DNA of 64,000 bases from Thermoanaerobaculia bacterium (GTDB lineage Bacteria > Acidobacteriota > Thermoanaerobaculia > Multivoradales > Multivoraceae), in the NCBI GenBank assembly GCA_022823665.1, contig JAJEHN010000023.1, positions 19,774 to 83,773 of the forward strand. The letters run 5' to 3'. Positions 1 through 7,686 of the stretch are shown here, in pieces. The notes beneath the pieces were generated by a model. It was not told where the DNA came from. It saw nothing but the letters and a program-made list of their open reading frames with translations, and did not search any database. Each line of letters starts with the position of its first letter. Positions within the stretch are counted from its first letter, which is position 1. The translations under genes were made by a program, and so were the position numbers.

Positions 1-2
1 TC

Positions 3-1376
3 ATCGCCTTGTCCGCGCTCGTCGCTACGCCCGCGCCTGCGCAGGACCGGCCTCCGAACATCCTCTTCATCGCCGTCGACGACCTGAACGACTGGGTCGG
101 CCACCTGGGCGGCCACCCGCAGGCGAGCACGCCGAACATCGATCGCCTGGCGCGCCGCGGCGTGTCCTTCACCAGGGCCTACGCGCCAGCGCCTCTCTGC
201 AACCCCTCCAGGGTCAGTCTGCTGTCGGGCGTCCTGCCGTCGAAGTCCGGCGTCTACGGCAACGGCGAGCGGTTTCGCGAGAAGCTGCCCGACGCCGTGA
301 CCCTGATGCAGCACCTGAAGGCGCATGGCTACTCCACGCAGGGCGGCGGCAAGATCTTCCATGGAACGCGCGCCGGCGATCCGGACTCCTGGGACGAGTA
401 CTACACGCCGGCGCGGCCGAGAGGCCCCCGGCACGTCGGCGAACGGCAGGAAGCCGTACCGGAGTCCGCCTGGGCGCCCTGGGGGCCCCTCGACGTGGAC
501 GACTCCGAGATGTTCGACGTCCAGATCGTGGACTGGACGATCGGCGAGCTGAACAAGCCGCGCGAGAAGCCCTTCTTCCTGGCCTGCGGCTTCACCAAGC
601 CGCACCTGCCCTGGTACGTGCCCAGGAAGTACTTCGACTTGCACCCGCTCGAAGGCATCGAACTGCCGGCGACCCTGGACAGCGACCGGGACGACCTTCC
701 GGCGTTCGGAAAGAAGCTCGCGGCGGAGGTGTACGCGGTCTCGAACTCCCGCAACTTCAGCCGGCACGGCGAGGACCACGCGATGGTGCTGAGGCACGAC
801 CAGTGGCAGCGGGCGGTGCAGAGCTATCTGGCCACGATCAGCTTCGTCGACGCGCACGTCGGCCGGCTGCTGGACGCCCTGGACGCGAGCGAGCACGCCG
901 GCAACACGATCGTCGTGCTCTGGGGCGACCACGGCTGGCATCTCGGCCAGAAGCAGCATTGGCGGAAGCACGCACTCTGGGAGGTGGCGACCCGCACGAC
1001 ATTGATCATCTCCCTGCCCGCGGAAACGCGGCGCGGCACCGCGAGTCCACGCCCGGTCAGCCTGGTCGATCTGTACCCGACCCTGGTCGAGCTTGCCGGA
1101 GTCCCCGGCCGAAGCGGACTGGACGGCCAGAGCCTCGTGCCCCTGCTGGAGAACCCGAAGGCCGAGTGGCCGCGACCCGTGCTGACGACGTACGGCTATC
1201 GCAACCACTCCATCCGCACCGAACGCTGGCGCTACATCGAGTACCACGACGGCGGCAGGGAGCTCTACGACCACCACGCCGACCCGAACGAGTGGACCAA
1301 CCTGGCGTCCCTGCCGGAGTACGCCGCCGTCGTCGAGGAACTCGCCGCGTTCCTTCCCAAGACGAACGTCAGGTAA
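3..1376 (+). CDS. Sulfatase, iduronate-2-sulfatase-like, 5' end cut by window edge
   Basis: The frame is open to the left edge, so the true start lies outside the window; the first visible residues look like the end of a signal peptide ending ATPAPAQ, implying export. The mature part begins with the sulfatase opening NILFIAVDDLNDWVG and carries the C-x-P-S-R box (CNPSR, about residue 65 of the visible part). Its cysteine becomes formylglycine in this family. GFTKPHLPWYVP and WGDHGWHLG match the iduronate-2-sulfatase/choline-sulfatase branch, where the latter supplies metal-binding Asp and His. It should hydrolyse a sulfate ester, probably on a sulfated glycan, in the periplasm or outside the cell. 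The substrate is not readable from sequence. It converges with a second sulfatase across a G+C-rich repeat. Confidence 0.93.
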   Translation: MALSALVATPAPAQDRPPNILFIAVDDLNDWVGHLGGHPQASTPNIDRLARRGVSFTRAYAPAPLCNPSRVSLLSGVLPSKSGVYGNGERFREKLPDAVTLMQHLKAHGYSTQGGGKIFHGTRAGDPDSWDEYYTPARPRGPRHVGERQEAVPESAWAPWGPLDVDDSEMFDVQIVDWTIGELNKPREKPFFLACGFTKPHLPWYVPRKYFDLHPLEGIELPATLDSDRDDLPAFGKKLAAEVYAVSNSRNFSRHGEDHAMVLRHDQWQRAVQSYLATISFVDAHVGRLLDALDASEHAGNTIVVLWGDHGWHLGQKQHWRKHALWEVATRTTLIISLPAETRRGTASPRPVSLVDLYPTLVELAGVPGRSGLDGQSLVPLLENPKAEWPRPVLTTYGYRNHSIRTERWRYIEYHDGGRELYDHHADPNEWTNLASLPEYAAVVEELAAFLPKTNVR

Positions 1377-1381
1377 GTCCC

Positions 1382-1455
1382 AGGAGCCTGCGCGGCAGAA
1401 ACACTGGGTGCGCCGGCGCCCCCGCCGGCATCCGGCGCGCAGCGCCGGCTTCCGG
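1382..1455 (+). repeat. Dispersed G+C-rich palindromic repeat, fullest copy
   Basis: The intergenic stretch between two convergent sulfatases holds a left part (1382-1399, AGGAGCCTGCGCGGCAGA) and a right part (1403-1429, starting ACTGGGTGCGCCGGCGCC), then a hairpin-prone GC tail (CCGGCGCGCAGCGCCGG). The left 18 bases recur exactly at 6054-6071. The right 27 bases recur with one mismatch at 53001-53027, and a shorter form lies on the minus strand at 57183-57204. It behaves like a REP-type intergenic element. It might also fold as a terminator between the convergent genes, but no T-run is seen. Confidence 0.75.
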
Positions 1456-1469
1456 ACCTTCTGCCGCCC

Positions 1470-3026
1470 CTATCCCCGCACCGGTGCGCTGCGTGGTTCG
1501 CGCTTGTACTTCTCGAGCAGGGCCATCAGGTGTCCGACCACGTCGGGGTGCTCCGCGTACACGTTCCTCCGTTCTCCGACGTCCGCCGCAAGGTCGTAGA
1601 GCTGGATCTCCGGCAGGCCGGCTTCGCGCGCCTCTTCACGGGACACCCGGTAGTAGCCGCCCGAACTCGGCGTGTCCTCCAGCTTCCAGCGCCCCTGCCG
1701 GATCGCGTACGAGCCGTCGCCGGCCTGATACACCGTCGCCTCCCGGATCGGCGCCGACAGCGGCTCGCCGAGAAGCGCCGGGAGAATGTCGTAACTGTCC
1801 TCGCCGGCGTCTTCCGGGAGCCTCGTGCCGGTGAGGCCGGCGCAGGTCGCCAGCAGGTCCGTCAGGCAGATGATCTCGTCCGAACGGGTTCCCGCCGGGA
1901 TCCGCCGCGGCCAGCGGGCGGCGAACGGAATGCGGTGGCCTCCCTCGTAGATGTCCGACTTGTAGCCCCGGTAGACGTAGCTGGGGTAGTGCCCCTGCTC
2001 GTTCATCTCCTCGACTCCGATGTAGGGCGCACAGCCGTTGTCCGCGGTGAAGATGACCAGCGTGTCGTCGGCCAGTCCCTTGCGATCGAGGGCGTCGAGC
2101 ACCTGCCCCACCGTGTCGTCGACCTCGAGGCAGAAGTCGCCGTATGGCCCGATCTCGCTCAGTCCGCGGAACCTCTCCGAGGGAACGATCGGGATGTGGG
2201 GAGCCGTGAGGCCGAGAAAGACGAAGAACGGCTCGTCGGCGGTCTGGGCCTCGATCGTCTCCACGGTCCGCCGGGTCAGCTTCGGCATCACCTCGTCGGC
2301 GCGGAAGTCGGCATGGGCCGGGCCAAGGTTGTCGCCGTAGCGCTCTTCCCTGGTGTCCTCGGTGATGAAGAGCAGGTCGTTCAGGGCGGTGCACTCGCCG
2401 AGGAAACGGTCGTCCTCGATGTAGATGTAGGGGTGCATGTCGAGCGAAGCCGAGATGCCGTAGAACGTGTCGAAGCCGTTCGCGACCGGCCCGTTCTCGA
2501 TCCGGCCCGCCCAGTCGACATCGCCGGTGTAGGCCCGCTGGTCGACGACTTCGTCGCCCTCCGGAAAACCGCCCCCTCCCCGAGCCGGCATGTCCATGCC
2601 CAGGTGCCATTTGCCGATGCAGTGGGTTCGATAGCCGCTGTCCCTGAGGAGCGACGCGACCGTCGTGCGCTCGGGCTCGATCAGGTGGCGGCTGTAGCCC
2701 CAGAGCACGCTGCGCTTCACTCGGGTACGGAAGCAGTAGCGGCCGGTGAGCACGCCGTAGCGGGTCGGCGTGCACAGGGCCGAGGGCGAGTGGGCGTCGG
2801 TGAAGTACCGGCCTTCGCGGATCAGGCGATCGATGTTCGCGGTCGGGATCCGCGAGTCGCGGTTCAACCCGGTGATGTCGCCGTAACCCATGTCGTCGGC
2901 CAGGATGAAGACGACATTGGGCAACCGATCCAGGTCCCGCTCGGACCGCAGACTGCACGCAACGGCCACGCCTGCCGTCGCCGCCCCCACGGTCCTGAGG
3001 AATTCGCGTCGATGGGTTCGCTTCAT
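1470..3026 (-). CDS. Arylsulfatase A-type sulfatase with Tat signal
   Basis: The 518-residue protein opens with a twin-arginine signal (RREFLRTVGAATAG), so it is probably exported folded; AVAC at about residue 24 might be a weak lipobox. The sulfatase core follows: NVVFILADDMGYGD (metal-binding Asp pair) and the formylglycine box CTPTR at about residue 85. IFTADNGC gives the second metal site, and a C-terminal small domain follows. It predicts hydrolysis of sulfate monoesters, with an unknown substrate. A GGGAGA ribosome site lies 9 bases before the ATG. It is divergent from the polyphosphate kinase (50-base gap) and convergent with the other sulfatase. No formylglycine-generating enzyme gene is visible in the window. 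Confidence 0.93.
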   Translation of the reverse strand: MKRTHRREFLRTVGAATAGVAVACSLRSERDLDRLPNVVFILADDMGYGDITGLNRDSRIPTANIDRLIREGRYFTDAHSPSALCTPTRYGVLTGRYCFRTRVKRSVLWGYSRHLIEPERTTVASLLRDSGYRTHCIGKWHLGMDMPARGGGGFPEGDEVVDQRAYTGDVDWAGRIENGPVANGFDTFYGISASLDMHPYIYIEDDRFLGECTALNDLLFITEDTREERYGDNLGPAHADFRADEVMPKLTRRTVETIEAQTADEPFFVFLGLTAPHIPIVPSERFRGLSEIGPYGDFCLEVDDTVGQVLDALDRKGLADDTLVIFTADNGCAPYIGVEEMNEQGHYPSYVYRGYKSDIYEGGHRIPFAARWPRRIPAGTRSDEIICLTDLLATCAGLTGTRLPEDAGEDSYDILPALLGEPLSAPIREATVYQAGDGSYAIRQGRWKLEDTPSSGGYYRVSREEAREAGLPEIQLYDLAADVGERRNVYAEHPDVVGHLMALLEKYKREPRSAPVRG

Positions 3027-3076
3027 CGCGATCGTCTCCCGGCCCGGTCAATCCGTAGCGAGTATCCTAGGCGTTC

Positions 3077-3982
3077 ATGCCCCCGAACGGTCCCGAATGC
3101 GCCCTCCAGGAGGCCGCCAAGCCGGCGCAGCGCTACCTGGTGCCCGAGGGTACGAAGCGCTTCGATCCCCGGCAGTGGCCGACGGCGCCGCCGCCGGATG
3201 CTCCGCGACACAACGAGCTCCGCAAGTTGCGGCGCCGCGCCGTGCGCGACATCAGCCGCCAGCAGCGGTTGCTCTACGCCGAGAACCGCCATGCGCTGCT
3301 GCTGATCTTCCAGGCCATGGACGCCGCCGGCAAGGACAGCACGATCAACGCCCTGCTCACCGGCGTCAATCCGGCGGGTTGCCAGGTCTTCAACTTCAAG
3401 CAGCCTTCGAGCGAGGAACTCGATCACGACTTCCTCTGGCGCACGGCCCGCAGCCTGCCCGAGCGCGGCCGCATCGGCGTCTTCAACCGCAGCTACTACG
3501 AGGAGGTCCTCGTGGTCCGGGTCCATCCCGAGATCCTGGAGAAGCAGAACCTTCCCCATCTGGACCCGAACGGCCTGTGGCAGCAGCGCATGGAGTCGAT
3601 CGTCGAGCACGAGCGGCACCTGGCGCGCAACGGCACCGTCATCCTGAAGTTCTTCCTGAACATCTCGCGCGACGAGCAGAAGGCGCGCTTCCTTCGCCGA
3701 CTCGACCGTCCCGACAAGCACTGGAAGTTCGCCATCAGCGACGTCCGTGAGCGTGGGTTCTGGAACGAGTACATGAGCGCCTACGGCGAGGCGATCCGGT
3801 CCACCACCAGAAGCCACGCGCCGTGGTACGCCATTCCCGCCGACAGCAAGCCGTACATGCGCTGGGCGGTCGCCGACATCGTGCGCGACACGCTCGCGAG
3901 CCTCGACCTGCACAACCCGGAACCGTCGCTGGCCGATCTGGCCATGTTCGACGACATGCGCCGCCGCTTGGAGAACGAGTAG
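3077..3982 (+). CDS. ppk2: Polyphosphate kinase 2 family (polyphosphate:nucleotide phosphotransferase)
   Basis: This 301-residue cytosolic enzyme has the PPK2 core. The Walker A loop AMDAAGKDST is at about residues 80-89. GVNPAGCQVFNFKQP and the Walker B-like GRIGVFNRSYYEEVL (about 131-145) follow, then the lid helices and the C-terminal ISDVRERGFWNEY. PPK2 enzymes move phosphate between polyphosphate and nucleoside mono- or diphosphates. The class (ADP, AMP or both) cannot be assigned by eye. The ATG at 3077 has no strong Shine-Dalgarno site. It sits alone between the divergent sulfatase and a small lipoprotein. Confidence 0.93.
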   Translation: MPPNGPECALQEAAKPAQRYLVPEGTKRFDPRQWPTAPPPDAPRHNELRKLRRRAVRDISRQQRLLYAENRHALLLIFQAMDAAGKDSTINALLTGVNPAGCQVFNFKQPSSEELDHDFLWRTARSLPERGRIGVFNRSYYEEVLVVRVHPEILEKQNLPHLDPNGLWQQRMESIVEHERHLARNGTVILKFFLNISRDEQKARFLRRLDRPDKHWKFAISDVRERGFWNEYMSAYGEAIRSTTRSHAPWYAIPADSKPYMRWAVADIVRDTLASLDLHNPEPSLADLAMFDDMRRRLENE

Positions 3983-4105
3983 CGCGCCGCCAACTCGTTC
4001 CTCGGCTATCATTCGCCGCCTACGCGATCCTGACTACGGAGCGATCGAACGCTCCAGGCAACGCTTCGAACGACACGGGTCCCGACGGGGACCGGAAAGG
4101 CCACC

Positions 4106-4510
4106 ATGACCCCCACAACCGGGAAACTCCGCAACACCCTGCTCCTGGCCCTCGTCGCCGCCCTGCTCACGCTCGCCTGCAGCGGCTACGGCGCCCCGGC
4201 CCTGCCCGCCGCCGTCGGCTCGTGGAACATGACGATCGAGACTCCGCTCGGCACCCAGGAACCCACCCTGATCGTGTCCGGCGACGCCAGCGGCCTGATG
4301 GGAACGATGAGTTCTCCCCAGGGTGACGTCGAGCTCGGCGACGTGACCTGGAACGACGACGGCACGCTCGGCTTCACGATGAACATCGACGCCGGCGGAC
4401 AGTCGCTCAGCCTGACGTTCTCCGGCACCGTCGACGGCGACACGCTCACCGGCGCGTTCGCCAGCGACTTCGGCGACATGGAAGCCAACGCCACCCGCGT
4501 CGTCGAGTAG
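4106..4510 (+). CDS. Small predicted lipoprotein, beta-rich
   Basis: This 134-residue protein has a lipoprotein signal: a hydrophobic stretch ending LTLAC, with Cys at about residue 25. A compact region of alternating Gly, Thr and Asp follows (GTMSSPQGDVELGDVTW, SGTVDGDTLTGAFASD). This looks like a small beta-barrel or beta-sandwich. Similar short modules sit at the ends of periplasmic hydrolases; the C-terminus of the cytochrome/monooxygenase-like protein at 32710-34281 has a comparable GSIQEDGTLRMNM pattern. I do not recognise a function. AAAGG lies 5 bases before the ATG. It is a free-standing gene between ppk2 and the porin. Confidence 0.75.
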   Translation: MTPTTGKLRNTLLLALVAALLTLACSGYGAPALPAAVGSWNMTIETPLGTQEPTLIVSGDASGLMGTMSSPQGDVELGDVTWNDDGTLGFTMNIDAGGQSLSLTFSGTVDGDTLTGAFASDFGDMEANATRVVE

Positions 4511-4572
4511 CCCTCCGTCCGAGCCAGCACCGCGCAACCGGCCCACGGTCCCTCCGGCCGTCTGCCTGGTCC

Positions 4573-4602
4573 TTGACAAATAGGACCAATACGATCCACT
4601 AT
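4573..4602 (+). promoter_or_regulatory. Sigma70-like promoter candidate upstream of porin operon
   Basis: A perfect TTGACA (4573-4578) is followed after 18 bases by CACTAT (4597-4602), a weak -10 match. The stretch is unusually A+T-rich for this genome (ACAAATAGGACCAATACG) and lies about 60 bases before the porin start. AGGACC-type half sites might also bind a regulator. Only the -35 hexamer is convincing. Confidence 0.4.
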
Positions 4603-4663
4603 CCGCCGGACTCGCTGAAAGGCAGCTTCGTTGCCTGGCGAAACTGGAGGGCAGGCGAACCGG

Positions 4664-6055
4664 ATGAAGACGAACTCTCGAAAGGCCGGAACGGGATCAC
4701 TCGTGCTGCTCCTGGCACTGGTGGCGCTCGTCCCGCCGGCCACCCCGGCCGCCGCGCAAGACGCGACCGACGAGCGCATCGAGGCGCTCGAGGAGCAGAT
4801 CGACGCCCTGCGCCGGGCGATCGCCGAGCTCGCCGCCCAGGCGCCCGCCGAGCGAGTGGCCGAGCTGGAAGCGCAGATCGAGGTCCTCGCCGAGGAAATC
4901 GAGAAGCTCAACCTCGGCGCCGCGGCGTCCGGGGCAGCCGAAGCCGACGAGGGGCTCTACGGCATGGGCATCGCCGCCTCGAAGGTCTATCGCGTGGAGG
5001 AAGGCCTGTCGATCGGCGGTTACGGCGAGATGGTCTTCGAGAGCTACGCCAGCAAGCGCGAAGGCGGCGAACCGACCGGCTTCGGCGACACCATCGACTT
5101 CCTGCGCGCCATCGTCTACGTCGGTTACAAGTTCGACGACCGGTGGGTGTTCAACTCGGAGATCGAGTTCGAGCACGCCTCGACATCCAAGTCCGGCAGC
5201 GCCTCCGTCGAGTTCGCGTACGTCGACTATCTGTGGAAGCCGCAGTTGAACTTCCGCACGGGAATCCTGCTGCTCCCCATGGGCTGGCTCAACGAACTGC
5301 ACGAGCCCACGCTCTTCCCGAGCGCCGAGCGCCCCTACGTGGAGCAGGTCCTGATCCCCAGTACCTGGCGGGAGAACGGGGCCGGCATCTTCGGCGACGT
5401 GGGTCCCTTCTCCTACCGGAGCTACGTCGTCAACGGCCTGAAGGGCGCCGGCTTCACTTCCAACGGCCTCCGCGGCGGGCGCCAGAAGGGCGCCAGGGCG
5501 CAGGCGGAGGACTTCGCCTGGACCGGGCGACTGGACTACACCGCGACGCCCGGGCTGATCGTCGGCGTCTCCGCCTACGTCGGGAACTCCGGCCAGGGAC
5601 TCCTCGACCCCAACGGCGCCACGATCGACGCCCGGACCGAGATCCTCGATTTTCACTTCGACTGGAGTCACCGGGGTTTCCGGCTGCGCGGACTGTGGGC
5701 CCAGGGCGACGTCGGCGACGCGGCGCGCCTGAACGCGGCGCTGGGCATCACCGGCAGCGACTCGGTCGGAGAGCGGCTGGAGGGGCACTACCTCGAACTG
5801 GCCTACGACGTGCTTGCCCACCGTGGCGGGCGCGCTTCGCTGTCGCCCTTCGTCCGGATCGAGTCGATCGACACTCAGGTCCGCGTGCCGGCCGGATTCG
5901 AGATCGACCCGATCTTCGATCGCGAGATCCTGACCTGGGGCGCCGCCTGGCAACCCATCGACCGGCTCGTGTTCAAGGTCGGCTACCAGGACTGGACCAA
6001 CCCCGGCGGCACCGGCTTCGACGAGTGGAACCTGGCCATGGGCTACCTCTTCTAG
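4664..6055 (+). CDS. Outer-membrane porin with N-terminal coiled coil
   Basis: The 463-residue protein has a signal peptide ending TPAAAQD. A coiled coil of about 50 residues follows (repeated EALEEQIDALRRAIAE-like heptads), as in trimeric OprP/O-type porins. Then come about 16 amphipathic beta strands, from GLSIGGYGEMVFE to the last WNLAMGYLF, which ends in Phe as outer-membrane barrels do. LPMGWLNELHEPTLFP is typical of phosphate-selective-porin-like proteins. I chose the ATG at 4664 (GGAGG 13 bases upstream), since the upstream ATG at 4631 adds 11 residues unlike a signal. The substrate is unknown. It leads a run with an FMN-binding and a membrane protein, and its stop codon overlaps a repeat copy. 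Confidence 0.85.
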   Translation: MKTNSRKAGTGSLVLLLALVALVPPATPAAAQDATDERIEALEEQIDALRRAIAELAAQAPAERVAELEAQIEVLAEEIEKLNLGAAASGAAEADEGLYGMGIAASKVYRVEEGLSIGGYGEMVFESYASKREGGEPTGFGDTIDFLRAIVYVGYKFDDRWVFNSEIEFEHASTSKSGSASVEFAYVDYLWKPQLNFRTGILLLPMGWLNELHEPTLFPSAERPYVEQVLIPSTWRENGAGIFGDVGPFSYRSYVVNGLKGAGFTSNGLRGGRQKGARAQAEDFAWTGRLDYTATPGLIVGVSAYVGNSGQGLLDPNGATIDARTEILDFHFDWSHRGFRLRGLWAQGDVGDAARLNAALGITGSDSVGERLEGHYLELAYDVLAHRGGRASLSPFVRIESIDTQVRVPAGFEIDPIFDREILTWGAAWQPIDRLVFKVGYQDWTNPGGTGFDEWNLAMGYLF

Positions 6056-6071
6056 GAGCCTGCGCGGCAGA
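6054..6071 (+). repeat. Left-half copy of the dispersed repeat
   Basis: Eighteen bases (AGGAGCCTGCGCGGCAGA) are identical to 1382-1399 and begin inside the porin stop codon. The right half of the element is missing here, so the repeat is modular. It occupies most of the 27-base gap before the next gene. Confidence 0.7.
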
Positions 6072-6082
6072 GACGCAACGTC

Positions 6083-6661
6083 GTGGGTTTCGACGCGAAC
6101 AGCCGCCGCGCAGCGCTCGCGGCCGCGGCAGCCGGTTGCCTCGTGCTCTCGCTGTGGGCGCCCCAGCCGGCAGCCGGCGGCGTGTTCCTGACCCGCGACG
6201 AGGCACTGGAACTCGCGTTCCCTGACTGCAAGATCGATCGCGAGACCCTCTACCTGACCCAGGACGAGCGACGGCGCGCCGCAGATCTGGCCGGCGTCAG
6301 GATCGACTCACGTCTCGTCGTGCGCTACCGCTCCGATTGCGGAGGCGTCGCCTACTTCGACGTCCACCGGGTCCGCACGCTCGCCGAGACCCTGATGGTC
6401 GTGGTCGACGCGGAGGGTCGGGTCGTCCGCCTGGAGGTCATGTCCTTCCTGGAACCGGAGGAGTACATCCCCCGCCGGAGTTGGTACGACCAGTTCCTGA
6501 GGCTGCGGCTCGACTCGAGACTGCGCCTGAAACGGTCGATCCACGCGGTGACGGGCGCCACCCTGACCGCCCGCGCCACGACGGACGCGGTGCGGAGGAT
6601 CCTGGCGCTCGATCAGGTGCTCAGGAAGAACGGGTTCCGGGACGGCGAACTCGTGCCATGA
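6083..6661 (+). CDS. Exported FMN-binding domain protein (RnfG/NqrC-like)
   Basis: This 192-residue protein has an N-terminal membrane or signal segment (about 10-32) and a periplasmic FMN_bind domain. The hallmark is AVTGATLTARATTDAV at about 155-170. In this family ApbE attaches FMN to the Thr of the [S/D/T]-G-A-T motif (Thr160 here). The role is inferred as moving electrons through covalently bound flavin at the outer face of the membrane. The GTG start follows the porin stop by 27 bases. The stop overlaps the next gene's ATG (ATGA), so the two are probably translated together. No apbE or other Rnf/Nqr subunit is seen, which argues against a full Rnf complex. Confidence 0.82.
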   Translation: MGFDANSRRAALAAAAAGCLVLSLWAPQPAAGGVFLTRDEALELAFPDCKIDRETLYLTQDERRRAADLAGVRIDSRLVVRYRSDCGGVAYFDVHRVRTLAETLMVVVDAEGRVVRLEVMSFLEPEEYIPRRSWYDQFLRLRLDSRLRLKRSIHAVTGATLTARATTDAVRRILALDQVLRKNGFRDGELVP

Positions 6662-7104
6662 ACCGCGTCACCGCGTGGAGCCTCCACACGTCGACGCTGC
6701 TGGTCGGCGGCACGGGCATCGTCTACGCCTGGATGCGCTACTTCACCGTGCCGGCCGACGAATTCGCGATCGTCGGCCACCCCTGGCAGCCGCACGTCCA
6801 GCACCTCCACCTGTGGACGGCGCCCCTGCTCGTGTTCGGCATCGGCCTGATCTGGCGCGACCACGTCTGGCGGCACTACCAGCGCCGCGTACGCGACCGC
6901 CGTCCCAGCGGCCTCTCCCTGCTGCTGGGCTGTGCCCCGATGATCGTCTCCGGCTACCTGATCCAGACCGCGGTCGGCGCTTCCTGGCGACAGATCTGGA
7001 TCGCGGTTCACCTGGTCGCGTCGGGGCTCTTCCTCCTCGGTTACGGCGCCCACGTGGTGAAGCCGCTCCGAGCGGCGTTCCGGCGCCAGCACGCCGGACG
7101 TTGA
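6658..7104 (+). CDS. Four-helix, His-rich membrane protein (DUF4405/cytochrome b-like)
   Basis: The start is the ATG overlapping the previous stop (ATGA). The 148-residue protein has four predicted membrane helices (about 8-28, 49-66, 85-104 and 113-131). Several histidines lie at helix ends: H10, H46, H49, H51, H118 and H132. This is the arrangement of small b-type cytochromes of the DUF4405/FrnE-like kind. Coupled to an exported flavoprotein, it probably passes electrons from the quinone pool to the periplasmic FMN (inference). Haem binding is not proven; it may only anchor the flavoprotein. Confidence 0.65.
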   Translation: MNRVTAWSLHTSTLLVGGTGIVYAWMRYFTVPADEFAIVGHPWQPHVQHLHLWTAPLLVFGIGLIWRDHVWRHYQRRVRDRRPSGLSLLLGCAPMIVSGYLIQTAVGASWRQIWIAVHLVASGLFLLGYGAHVVKPLRAAFRRQHAGR

Positions 7105-7108
7105 CGCC

Positions 7109-7657
7109 CTAGGGCCCGCTTTCGCCAGCAGCGTCCTCAACCGACTCCGCGTGCTCGGTGGACTCGCCGTGCCCCCCGCCCGGCGGCCCGGGATGCGGCG
7201 TGTTCGTCGTGATCAGCACGACCGAGATCAGCATGCCCGCGATGCCCACCCAGAGCAGCGGGCTCACCTCGAGCTGGCCTCGGCCGCGGTAGAGCGTGTA
7301 GAGCGCCGTGACCGTGACCGCGCCGCCGAACACGACCGGCATGACGGCGTAGGGGATCCGCGCCCCGCCGCTGAACATCGCGAGCGTCAGGGACAGCGCG
7401 CCCAGCGCGCCCAACGTGCCCGCGTAGAGACCCCAGACGCCGGACGGACCCGTGGGCTCGAAGCTGTCGCCCATCACCCGCATGCCGATCAGACCGCCTA
7501 CGATCGCGATGACGAGATAGGCGATGCCGATGCCGACGTAGGGCTTGAACGGGGACATGGACTCGTCCACCAGGCGAGCCCTGCCGAGCACCGGGCCGTA
7601 GAGGCCCCAGCAGAGCGCCGTGCCGAGCGCGAACACGAATGGAAGGAAGTTCTTCAT
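7109..7657 (-). CDS. Small multi-pass membrane protein, DMT/EamA-like half
   Basis: This 182-residue protein has about five hydrophobic helices (starting FLPFVFALGTALCWGLYGPV) and an acidic, Gly/Pro-rich C-terminal tail. TALCWGLYGPV and the Gly-rich helices resemble one half of a drug/metabolite transporter, which usually has ten helices. It could therefore work as a dimer. GGAGA lies 6 bases before the ATG. It is the last gene of the minus-strand run that begins with the TonB receptor, 29 bases after the FAD enzyme, and converges with the preceding gene 4 bases away. Substrate unknown. Confidence 0.6.
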   Translation of the reverse strand: MKNFLPFVFALGTALCWGLYGPVLGRARLVDESMSPFKPYVGIGIAYLVIAIVGGLIGMRVMGDSFEPTGPSGVWGLYAGTLGALGALSLTLAMFSGGARIPYAVMPVVFGGAVTVTALYTLYRGRGQLEVSPLLWVGIAGMLISVVLITTNTPHPGPPGGGHGESTEHAESVEDAAGESGP

Positions 7658-7686
7658 CAATTGTCTCCAGGTCGAGTCGCGCGAGG

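Noticed and set aside
1530..3305. A 591-codon plus-strand open frame opposite the second sulfatase
   Set aside because: It lies antisense to a gene with clear sulfatase motifs, its composition is that of a G+C-rich shadow frame, and it runs into the ppk2 gene.
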